From a bacterium (GTDB lineage Bacteria; Spirochaetota; Spirochaetia; JABEVK01), in assembly GCA_021782055.1 (NCBI GenBank), contig JAJXVP010000105.1, positions 1 to 8,903 of the forward strand: DNA of 8,903 nt, read 5' to 3'. Both the position numbers and the translations under genes were made by a program. This document shows positions 1 through 6,788 of this stretch, piece after piece. Under the pieces are notes generated by a model, which was given only the letters and a program-made list of their open reading frames with translations, ran no database searches and was not told the DNA's origin. Each line of letters begins with the position of its first letter. Positions within the stretch are counted from its first letter, which is position 1.

Positions 1-211
1 TCCAGGTGTTGGGTGAACCTGAGGTAATGGAAACCGCTGTGGAAGCCCCGCCATTGACCGAGACGGCCAGAGAGAGTGTCGAGCCTGGGATGGAAGCCGG
101 GTTGGTGTCACCAATATCCCCGGTGAGTGTGAAGTTATTGTTGACCAAGCTTCCCACGCTGTCGGTCTTAGACAGGGTGGGCGGGTTGAGGTCCAGACCA
201 AAGGGTACAAT
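1..211 (-). repeat. Near-identical direct repeat, distal copy
   Basis: This pairs with 2008-2218 at an offset of 2007 bases (669 codons exactly). Bases 1-127 are identical to 2008-2134. I count differences only at 128, 131, 137 and 206, all third-codon-position and synonymous on the coding strand. The repeat is cut by the window start, so its true left limit is unknown. Confidence 0.92.
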
Positions 212-3200
212 TCCCGCAATAGCCTGGGAGGTTGTTGTGACGTTGCCCGCTTTATCGATGGCTTTAACCCAGAGGGTTTTGTTGCCTTCGGTATTGGCTA
301 GGGTGAGTGAGGCATTCCAGCTGGAGGTACCGGTGGCTTGGGTCCAGCCGTTGGCAGTGGTGGGAGCTTCAGCCGAGTGGTCGGTCGATGTGCCAGAAAC
401 ATAAGCGGCATCGGCTTTGACCCAGACGGAGGCAACTCCGGTACCGGCACCGTCGGTAGCCACACCGGTGACTGACAAGGTTTTCGAGTTCGCCCAGGCA
501 TTACCCCCAGGAGCAGTTACGGTAAAGGTGGGGGCCTGCGTGTCGACCGTAAAGGTTTTGGTGACGGTGGTGGTTTTGCCGGCCACATCGGTGGCGGTCA
601 AAGTCACAGACCATAACCCATCCATAGAGCTGTCTGTCTTAATCGAGAAGGGCATGGTCCAGGTACCGGCATTGGTAAACCCGGTATTGGGAGTAACCGT
701 GGGTTGGGAAGCTAGGGTATAGGCACTGCCGTTGAGGGTGGCTGTTGCCGTGACCGTCAAAGTCGGAGAAGACCCATTAAGAACCGAGGCGGGGTCGGTA
801 TCACTGAGGTTGCCACTAAAGGCTGTAAAGACACTGGCAGTAGCGGCACTCACGGGGGTAGAGGGCGTGTTCGAGGTCAGCGTGGGGGGTGAGAGGTCGA
901 CCCCAAAGTTTACGGGGGTGGTAGGCGAGACGTTCCCTGCGGCATCCACGGCTTTAATTACGAGGGTGTGTTTACCTTCAGCGAGTCCCGAGAGGGTGGT
1001 CGTCCAGGTTCCCGAGGTATTTGTTCCACCGGAGGTATCAGTCCAAGTGGCATTGGTCCAGGTACCGCCATCCAGTTGGTACTGAATCGAGGCTACCCCC
1101 GAGGCTCCCGCATTGGGGTCGGTAGCTGTACCCGAGAAGGTGTAAGCAGCCGCCGAGATCCAGGAGGGAACCGAGTTTACCACCAAAGTAGGTGGTGTAG
1201 TGTCGATGGTGACGGTACGAGTAATGATTGTGCTCTTACCTGCCACATCGGTGGTGGTCAGGGTGTAGAGGTAACTGCCATCGTTGGTGTGATTGACCGT
1301 ATCGATGCTAGCAACCCCAAAGGGTAAGCTAGCAGTGGTGTAGGTGGCCGATTTGGTACCCGAGATAGAGGCAGGGGTGGTTGTGAAGGTAACAGGACTA
1401 GCTGTTCCGCCGTTCTTTGCCTCGGTGACAGCCAGTGACGCTAACGCATTGGTATCACCCACCGAGCCGGTCAGCGTAAAGGTGTTGTTGGCAGAAGAAA
1501 CTGCCGAACGAGAAGTTTCAGTGATGGTGGGAGGGTTCTGGTCAACGCCGAAGCTTTGACTGGTCAGCGACGACAAGTTCCCGGCGTTATCGTAAGAAGC
1601 AACGTAGAGGGTAAACTCACCTTCACCGGTTCCCCCTGTACCGCTTAAGGGCACTGTAGCCGACCAGGTGGTGGTCCCTGCGGCCAAGGTCCAGGTGTTA
1701 GGGGCCGTAGTAGGAGCGGCTGACGACTTAGCTTGAACCAAGTAGTAGACCGAAGCCACACCTGAAGCCCCGCTTCCCGGATCAGAGGCAGACCCGCCAA
1801 ACGAGGCCGTTGTACCCGACAGCCAGTAGGAAGACTGGGAATTGTTGAAAGCCCCTGGTTGGCTAATAGCTGTGGTGGGGGGTGTGGTATCGATGGTGAT
1901 GGTACGGGTCAGGGTTGTGGTTTTGCCAGCGACATCGGTAGCGGTAAACACATAGGTTTGGGTGCCATCATTGGCGTGAGTGGTGGTGTTTACAGTTACA
2001 GGGTAGCTCCAGGTGTTGGGTGAACCTGAGGTAATGGAAACCGCTGTGGAAGCCCCGCCATTGACCGAGACGGCCAGAGAGAGTGTCGAGCCTGGGATGG
2101 AAGCCGGGTTGGTGTCACCAATATCCCCGGTGAGGGTAAAGTTGTTGTTGACCAAGCTTCCCACGCTGTCGGTCTTAGACAGGGTGGGCGGGTTGAGGTC
2201 CAGACCAAAGGGGACAATACTAGCAATGGCCTGAGCAGCCGTGGTGACATTACCGGCATTATCGACGGCTTTAACCCAGAGGGTTTTGTAGCCTTCGGTA
2301 TTGCCCAGGTTCAGCGAAGCATTCCAACTGGTTGTTCCTGTGGCTTTTGTCCAGCCGTTGGTAGCGGTTGTGGGGTCTTGAGCCGAATCGTCGTTGACTG
2401 CCATCGAGGGAGGGTTGGGGGCCACATAGGCACTGTCGGCCTTGACGTAAACGGCAGCTACGCCAGTACCAGCGTTATCGGTAGCCACACCGGTGACCGA
2501 CAAGGTGTTCGAGTTCGCCCAGGCATTACCCCCAGGAGCAGTTACGGTAAAGGTGGGAGCCTGCGTGTCGACGGTAAAGGTTTTTACATAAGTTACGGAG
2601 TTCCCTGCCACATCGGTAGCCGTAAAAGTAAATTTCCACTGTCCATCCATAGAACCGTCGGTCTTAATAGTAAAAGGAAGACTCCACGTGCCAACATTAG
2701 AAGTACCAGCATTGGCTGTGATCACAGGAGCAGAAAGAGTTTGGGTATTACTATTTAATGTTGCTGAAACACTGAGCTTCAAAGTGGGCGAGGTGCCTGT
2801 TAGAACCGAGGCGGGATCAGTATCGCTGATCGTACCCGTAAACCCTGTAAAACTATTCGCTGTTGCCGTGTTGTAAGAAGACGAGGGAGGATTATTGAAG
2901 CCTAGGGCGGGAGGAGCGTTATCATAGCCGAAAATCGTGGTTGTTGCTGAAGGCATGGTATTGCCGGCATGATCAACGGCCACGACCCAGAGTTTAAATA
3001 AGCCCTCGGAGGGAAGCGTATAGCTATAGCTATTTAAGGGGTGAACCGTCGAAGAGGTCCATGAAGAGGTAGGCGGACTTTGTCCATTGGTGGTGGCCCA
3101 TGTGGTAACCTCGGCACTGTGATCCACAGAAGCCGAATCAATGAGCCAGTAATATTGAGCTACACCAGAAGTCGCATCTGCTGTTGTTGCGTTGAGTGTT

Positions 3201-4906
3201 ACTGGGTTGGTAGATTGCCATGAACCGGATGACGGAGCCGTAATTATGGCGGTCGGAGGCGTCGTGTCGAAAATTACCGACCGATAGAGTATGGCTGTTT
3301 TGGTTGAGAGAGACATTAATGTTATACGGTAACTGTAGGACCCATCCGCACCTGTTGTTTGTGGGAGCGGAAGTGGTGGAGACGTCCAAGAGGCCTGAGT
3401 TCCAGAAAGATTGACTTTTGTCGTTTGCGGATAAGTTAAGCCGCCATCAGTGGATTGATCAATTTCAACGTAATAGAGACCTGCCGCTGATTCTGCCGTT
3501 CCAGACAGGGTAAAGCCTGATTTTTGATTTCTATATGCCAGCGATGAGCCAACAGCGGTTTCAGTCAAAGTGGGGGCGTTGGCATCGACAATAAAGTCCT
3601 GATGTGCTACTAAAGTTGCCGATCCTTGAGCTGCTGCTGTAACAGCAATAGTGTAACTTCCTGGCGATAACTCATTACCAGATGAATCTTTAAGTGCTAT
3701 GGAAAAGTTTTCACTACCTCCAACAGGAGAAAGCGTTAGTTGACCATTGTAGGTATTCGCCGCTGTCAGGGTAATAACCGGACTTAACGCCGGAGAGGCC
3801 GGAGAACCTTGTACAGGATTCATGGCATAGTAACTTGACGTATTCCATAACTGAAATTGTAGAGTATTGGTATCAATCGCTGTTGTCGACGGGGGAATAA
3901 TAACGCCATAAATCCCAGTTCCAGGACCTAAAAGATTTTGAGCTGCAGGAACCGAGGGGCTCAAGTTGAAGTATTGCAAAATGGGAAAAGATTGATAAGA
4001 AAATTTTAAGTTAGCTAGTGGATTTGTCGTGCCATCAAGTCTGACGGCATATAACGAAGCAAAAGGAATGTTGGACGGTGTGGAAGTTCCTTTTCCGGCT
4101 TGATCCAATTTTCCTAGTTCTGTTGTCGTCGGAAACAATGTCCCAGCTGGCAAAATATTGTAAATATCCTGCTGATGATAATAGTAGGAATTGGTGTTAC
4201 CCGCGGCATCGGTAACTGATACCATATAACTTATAATCGCACCATCATTTGAGCTGTGTAGCGGACCATTGTCTGTATCTTTAAGTTTAAATCGTGTTGA
4301 CCAAACGTTGGTTCCATCCGCCTGTTGTTGTGCGATTTGCGTACTGCCTAGATAGAGGGTAACAACAACGCTAGAGATAGGACTAGGATCCCAGGCGGAT
4401 CCGCTTATGTCGACATAATCGGAGTAAGCAGGGGGGTTACTGCCGTGGGAAGAGGGTGCAGAGACAAGAACCGTGGGGGGAATATTATCAACATTGATGA
4501 TTACCGAGGTTTGTGTAGTTTTCCCCGAAGTTGCTATTGCCGTGGCGACTAGAGTCTGTTGACCATCCGGTAAGTTGTCGGAGCCGGTTGTCCCCGAGGG
4601 AATATTGCAGGTCCAGGTTCCGTCTTTGTTTAAAGTTGCTGAAAGTGTCTTGGAACCAGAGGCAGAGGGATAGGTCACCTCAACGGATTTTAGCGAAAGA
4701 TCGTCAGCGGCCTTGCCTTGTAAGGTGATAGTCCCTTTTAAATAGCTGTTTGTGGAGGGGCTTGTAATCGATATGGTGGGGGGGTAAAGATCAATTTTGG
4801 GACCAAGACCAGCGTTCACGGCTTGGCACGTAGCTAAAGAAAATCCCAAAAGGATTCCCAGAATAGCCCCCGCTACCCTGGGAAAAACCGTGTTTTTACC
4901 CTTCAT
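1..4906 (-). CDS. Giant secreted Ig-like repeat protein, 3' end outside window
   Basis: The frame starting at ATG 4906-4904 has no stop down to base 2, giving 1635 residues with the C-terminus missing. An in-frame stop at 4934-4936 and a Shine-Dalgarno just upstream support this start. Residues 1-32 are a signal peptide. Ig-like modules of about 100-120 residues follow, each ending in a linker such as VDNIPPT, FDTTPPT, FGYDNAPP, VDTQAPT, FGLDLNPPT or IDTTPPT. I place linkers near residues 144, 443, 548, 663, 781, 905, 1006, 1123, 1235, 1340, 1453 and 1573. Module cores carry bacterial Ig-like motifs such as TATDVAGK and AVDNAGNV. From about residue 548 two module types alternate. Residues 238-440 are not clearly Ig-like. 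Composition is Thr/Ser/Ala/Val/Gly-rich and almost cysteine-free, as for extracellular beta-sandwich arrays. An adhesin or surface-stalk role is inference; I recognise no enzymatic domain. Base composition is visibly AT-richer in the 5' part (3500-4900) than in the repeats. Confidence 0.9.
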   Translation of the reverse strand, partial: MKGKNTVFPRVAGAILGILLGFSLATCQAVNAGLGPKIDLYPPTISITSPSTNSYLKGTITLQGKAADDLSLKSVEVTYPSASGSKTLSATLNKDGTWTCNIPSGTTGSDNLPDGQQTLVATAIATSGKTTQTSVIINVDNIPPTVLVSAPSSHGSNPPAYSDYVDISGSAWDPSPISSVVVTLYLGSTQIAQQQADGTNVWSTRFKLKDTDNGPLHSSNDGAIISYMVSVTDAAGNTNSYYYHQQDIYNILPAGTLFPTTTELGKLDQAGKGTSTPSNIPFASLYAVRLDGTTNPLANLKFSYQSFPILQYFNLSPSVPAAQNLLGPGTGIYGVIIPPSTTAIDTNTLQFQLWNTSSYYAMNPVQGSPASPALSPVITLTAANTYNGQLTLSPVGGSENFSIALKDSSGNELSPGSYTIAVTAAAQGSATLVAHQDFIVDANAPTLTETAVGSSLAYRNQKSGFTLSGTAESAAGLYYVEIDQSTDGGLTYPQTTKVNLSGTQASWTSPPLPLPQTTGADGSYSYRITLMSLSTKTAILYRSVIFDTTPPTAIITAPSSGSWQSTNPVTLNATTADATSGVAQYYWLIDSASVDHSAEVTTWATTNGQSPPTSSWTSSTVHPLNSYSYTLPSEGLFKLWVVAVDHAGNTMPSATTTIFGYDNAPPALGFNNPPSSSYNTATANSFTGFTGTISDTDPASVLTGTSPTLKLSVSATLNSNTQTLSAPVITANAGTSNVGTWSLPFTIKTDGSMDGQWKFTFTATDVAGNSVTYVKTFTVDTQAPTFTVTAPGGNAWANSNTLSVTGVATDNAGTGVAAVYVKADSAYVAPNPPSMAVNDDSAQDPTTATNGWTKATGTTSWNASLNLGNTEGYKTLWVKAVDNAGNVTTAAQAIASIVPFGLDLNPPTLSKTDSVGSLVNNNFTLTGDIGDTNPASIPGSTLSLAVSVNGGASTAVSITSGSPNTWSYPVTVNTTTHANDGTQTYVFTATDVAGKTTTLTRTITIDTTPPTTAISQPGAFNNSQSSYWLSGTTASFGGSASDPGSGASGVASVYYLVQAKSSAAPTTAPNTWTLAAGTTTWSATVPLSGTGGTGEGEFTLYVASYDNAGNLSSLTSQSFGVDQNPPTITETSRSAVSSANNTFTLTGSVGDTNALASLAVTEAKNGGTASPVTFTTTPASISGTKSATYTTASLPFGVASIDTVNHTNDGSYLYTLTTTDVAGKSTIITRTVTIDTTPPTLVVNSVPSWISAAAYTFSGTATDPNAGASGVASIQYQLDGGTWTNATWTDTSGGTNTSGTWTTTLSGLAEGKHTLVIKAVDAAGNVSPTTPVNFGVDLSPPTLTSNTPSTPVSAATASVFTAFSGNLSDTDPASVLNGSSPTLTVTATATLNGSAYTLASQPTVTPNTGFTNAGTWTMPFSIKTDSSMDGLWSVTLTATDVAGKTTTVTKTFTVDTQAPTFTVTAPGGNAWANSKTLSVTGVATDGAGTGVASVWVKADAAYVSGTSTDHSAEAPTTANGWTQATGTSSWNASLTLANTEGNKTLWVKAIDKAGNVTTTSQAIAGIVPFGLDLNPPTLSKTDSVGSLVNNNFTLTGDIGDTNPASIPGSTLSLAVSVNGGASTAVSITSGSPNTW
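453..559 (-). repeat. Second near-identical direct repeat, distal copy
   Basis: This pairs with 2478-2584 at an offset of 2025 bases, that is 2007 plus 18. A 6-codon indel therefore lies between the two repeat pairs. About four or five differences are visible. The one at 482 changes Lys to Asn; the others I checked are synonymous. It encodes the FTVDTQAPTFTVTAPGGNAW junction and the start of a type B module. Confidence 0.88.
2008..2218 (-). repeat. Near-identical direct repeat, proximal copy
   Basis: This is the partner of 1-211, inside the same reading frame. It encodes most of a type A module (motifs SLVNNNFTLTGDIGDTNPAS and LSLAVSVNGGAS). Left of 2008 the coding sequence continues through SYPVTVNTTTHANDG into TATDVAGK. 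Confidence 0.92.
2478..2584 (-). repeat. Second near-identical direct repeat, proximal copy
   Basis: This is the partner of 453-559. The stretch between it and the 2008-2218 repeat is clearly homologous to 212-452 but more diverged. Near-identity is therefore patchy, not uniform across the duplicated unit. Confidence 0.88.
4811..4906 (-). other. Signal peptide of the giant Ig-like protein
   Basis: Residues 1-32 show a basic n-region (K2, K4, R10), a hydrophobic core of roughly residues 11-25 (VAGAILGILLGFSLA) and a polar c-region ending VNA before GLGPK. This fits Sec export with signal peptidase I cleavage after A32. LATC at residues 24-27 resembles a lipobox, but Thr at -1 is unusual, so lipoprotein processing is a weaker alternative. 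Confidence 0.8.
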
Positions 4907-4910
4907 TTCA

Positions 4911-4920
4911 CCCTCTCTCC
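4911..4920 (-). promoter_or_regulatory. Ribosome binding site of the giant Ig-like gene
   Basis: The coding strand reads GGAGAGAGGG then TGAA then ATG. Either GGAG (spacing 10) or AGAGGG (spacing 4) could pair with 16S rRNA. It fixes the start at 4906 together with the in-frame stop upstream. Confidence 0.7.
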
Positions 4921-4929
4921 CCAGTTTCT

Positions 4930-4947
4930 TACTCTATCGGCAGAGTA
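4930..4947 (-). promoter_or_regulatory. Small inverted repeat in the 5' UTR of the giant gene
   Basis: Perfect 6-base arms TACTCT and AGAGTA flank a 6-base loop. It lies between the predicted transcription start and the ribosome binding site. It could be a leader hairpin that protects or regulates the mRNA, or an operator. It is short enough to be chance. Confidence 0.3.
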
Positions 4948-4958
4948 TCCCGTAAACT

Positions 4959-4987
4959 ATTGTAACATGGGTAGAGAAAGTGGACAA
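4959..4987 (-). promoter_or_regulatory. Sigma70-like promoter for the giant Ig-like gene
   Basis: On the minus strand a -10 box TACAAT (4959-4964, five of six consensus bases) is preceded at exactly 17 bases by TTGTCC (4982-4987, four of six). Transcription would start near 4952, leaving a leader of about 46 bases. The 115-base gap shows no GC-rich hairpin with a T-run after the oxidoreductase gene, so read-through from the sulfur operon is also possible. Confidence 0.6.
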
Positions 4988-5021
4988 ATGGATTTTTAAG
5001 ATTTTATGAAGAATTTTGAAC

Positions 5022-6788
5022 TCATTGTAAAGCACCTGGGCCCGACAAGCAGGGGGTCCTTGTCATTTTCTTCATCGAAATCGCTCCTGTGGGGCAGGCA
5101 CGCAGACATTTACCGCACCGAATACATTCATTGCTGTCTATAAAGATAAAAGTAGCTTCTTTGGCACTGACTGCCTCGGTATAACCGGTGGGGACGCCTT
5201 TATCGTCGCGAAAGATACGACTGACTCGTTTGATACAAGCTCGAGGCGCGGCCTCGATGCACCAATCGCAGTGGATGCACTTATCTTGATCGATCTCGAA
5301 CTTGTGGTTGCAAAGGTAACAACGGGTGGCATGGGCCAAAATATCTTGACCGGTATGACCTTTTTCCACCTCAGTTCCTTCTTGAACTCGTTCGCTGAGG
5401 GTAGCCAGCGGCATAGCAGGGGGGCGTTGAAGGTCATGGTCGCGGGTACGTCCCGTTTGAACACGGTTACGAATCAACGACACCGCCACATGGTAGCGTT
5501 TGCGCACTTGGCCCATCAAAAACTGATCCATGGCATCGGCAACAGCCTTTCCTTCAGCGACGGCGTGGATCACGTCAGAGCTACCGGTTAAAAAATCTCC
5601 GGCGCAAAAGAGCTTGGGTTGTGTGGTCTGACGGTCTGGCTTCACTCCGGCAGGTAAGAAAGTTGTGTCACTGTCTTGACCAATCGCCACAATCAAGTGC
5701 CGACACGGCAACGTGAATTCGCTACCCGGAAGGGGTTCGATGCCGGGTTTACCTCCGGCAGGGTCTTCTTGAATCAAATTGCGTTGAAAGACAACTCCCG
5801 TGACCTGATTTTTGTCATCGGTGAGGATTTTGACCGGTGTGGCCAAGGTTCTAATGTCGATTTTTTCTAAAAGAATCTCTTCGCGTTCTTCGAGGTCAGC
5901 GGCCATAGCCTGTTCGGTTCTTCGGTAGGCAAGGGTCACCCGGTTCCCTGAACCGATCAACCTCTGAGCGGCACGGGCGCAAGCCCGAGCACAATCGACA
6001 GCGGTAAAGCCGCCGCCAATAACCACGACATCACCCGATAAGCTGGTAATGTCACCCGAATTGTAGGCTTTCATAAAATCTAAACCGTTCCAGAGGCCGC
6101 TGCCCGCTGGTAGACCTAAATCTTTCGATTTCATCGTTCCGGTAGCAAGCAGAACGGCATCGTAGGTGGCGAGCAGGTCTTGCAATTGTGCCTGATCGAC
6201 ACTGGCGCCCAGCTTAACCTCTAACTTACCGCTGATCAGCTGAATTTCACGCTCGATCTTGTCGAGTGGTAAACGAAAGCGGGGAATGCCATCGACCATC
6301 ATGCCACCCAGATGGTCTTCGCGTTCAAAGATGGTGATCTGATGACCATACCGAGAAAGCTCACGAGCCGCAGTAAGGCCTGCAGGTCCACCGCCGATCA
6401 CGGCAATCTTTTTTCCTGTGGGACCATACCAAGCCGGTAAGGGCTGAGGTGTGGGTGAATGGTCGGCACCGGCTCGCTTGAGGTGGCAAATATGCACCGG
6501 GCCTTGAATGTTCGTCCAATTATGACGGCAAGCGTCCTCGCAAGGTCGGGTACAGACCCGGCCTAAAACACCGGGAAACACATTGTCTTCGAGGTTGATG
6601 CGGTAGGCCCGTTCGGGGTCGCCCTGTGCCAAGGCCTGAATGTAAGCTGGAACATCAGTCTTGGCTGGGCACGCCGCCTGACAAGGAACATCTTTGGCTA
6701 AGGTCAGGTGATCTTTTTCGGCTTCGCCAAGACCCTCGGTAACACTCAGTTCACTAGGGCAGGGCGCTTTGGCGTATTGGTACTTCAT
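5022..6788 (-). CDS. NAD(P)H-dependent FAD oxidoreductase with N- and C-terminal iron-sulfur domains (GltD-like), likely sulfite reductase partner
   Basis: The product has 588 residues and is cytoplasmic; no signal peptide is visible. The N-terminal region (about 30-110) is a GltD/dihydropyrimidine dehydrogenase-type iron-sulfur domain with C36, C40, C79, C83, C87 and C101. It is followed by an FAD-binding Rossmann motif VIGGGPAGL (130-138), ATGT (215-218), an NAD(P)-binding motif VVIGGGFTA (255-263) and the second FAD contact FCAGDF (394-399). The C-terminus is ferredoxin-like: C490-x2-C493; C504-x2-C507-x2-C510 with C518; then a canonical C555-x2-C558-x2-C561-x3-C565-P. The family moves electrons between NAD(P)H, flavin and iron-sulfur clusters. 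The 4-base ATGA overlap with the upstream sulfite reductase argues for translational coupling and a functional pair: this protein probably feeds that enzyme, in place of CysJ. That partner role is inference; a glutamate-synthase-like role is the alternative but no large subunit is nearby. Confidence 0.88.
   Translation of the reverse strand: MKYQYAKAPCPSELSVTEGLGEAEKDHLTLAKDVPCQAACPAKTDVPAYIQALAQGDPERAYRINLEDNVFPGVLGRVCTRPCEDACRHNWTNIQGPVHICHLKRAGADHSPTPQPLPAWYGPTGKKIAVIGGGPAGLTAARELSRYGHQITIFEREDHLGGMMVDGIPRFRLPLDKIEREIQLISGKLEVKLGASVDQAQLQDLLATYDAVLLATGTMKSKDLGLPAGSGLWNGLDFMKAYNSGDITSLSGDVVVIGGGFTAVDCARACARAAQRLIGSGNRVTLAYRRTEQAMAADLEEREEILLEKIDIRTLATPVKILTDDKNQVTGVVFQRNLIQEDPAGGKPGIEPLPGSEFTLPCRHLIVAIGQDSDTTFLPAGVKPDRQTTQPKLFCAGDFLTGSSDVIHAVAEGKAVADAMDQFLMGQVRKRYHVAVSLIRNRVQTGRTRDHDLQRPPAMPLATLSERVQEGTEVEKGHTGQDILAHATRCYLCNHKFEIDQDKCIHCDWCIEAAPRACIKRVSRIFRDDKGVPTGYTEAVSAKEATFIFIDSNECIRCGKCLRACPTGAISMKKMTRTPCLSGPGALQ

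Larger units (their letters stand above)
1..3265 (-). repeat. Tandem array of alternating A/B Ig-like modules
   Basis: Ten module stretches, the last cut by the window edge, lie between the linkers at about 3265, 2920, 2565, 2195, 1890, 1540, 1205, 890, 550 and 190. Type B modules (begin near 3265, 2565, 1890, 1205, 550) contain a W-rich centre and a GE/GN-x-TLxVxAxDxAGN strand, and end in FG(V/L/Y)D-xx-PP. Type A modules (begin near 2920, 2195, 1540, 890, 190) contain a GD/SDT(D/N)-x-A motif and TxTDVAG(K/N), and end in (I/V)D-T-(T/Q)-(P/A)P. One A/B pair is about 220-240 residues. Three pairs make a higher-order unit of about 669 codons, so the modules from 3265 to 1205 align in order with those from 1205 leftward. 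Boundaries are approximate. Confidence 0.8.

Noticed and set aside
6..404. Plus-strand open frame of 132 codons, with a near copy at 2013-2234
   Set aside because: Both are antisense to the Ig-like repeat gene. Their similarity is explained by the 2007-base direct repeat, and neither has a convincing ribosome binding site.
1..2584. CRISPR-like or insertion-sequence interpretation of the direct repeats
   Set aside because: The repeats are coding, in frame, 2 kb apart and part of a protein module array. There are no short regular repeat-spacer units, terminal inverted repeats or transposase.
417..2876. Several other plus-strand open frames of 60-126 codons across the repeat region
   Set aside because: All lie antisense to a continuous coding frame whose domain motifs are clear. 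Their length reflects the absence of stops imposed by Thr/Gly/Val-rich codons on the opposite strand.
3138..3389. Minus-strand frame of 83 codons in another register
   Set aside because: It overlaps the true minus-strand frame, which carries the PPT linkers and Ig-like motifs here.
4826..4837. Lipoprotein processing site at LATC in the giant protein
   Set aside because: Thr before the Cys is atypical for a lipobox, and a good signal peptidase I site (VNA) follows five residues later. It is kept only as an alternative.
4988..5021. Intrinsic terminator after the oxidoreductase gene
   Set aside because: The AT-rich stretch has no GC-rich stem followed by a T-run on the minus strand.
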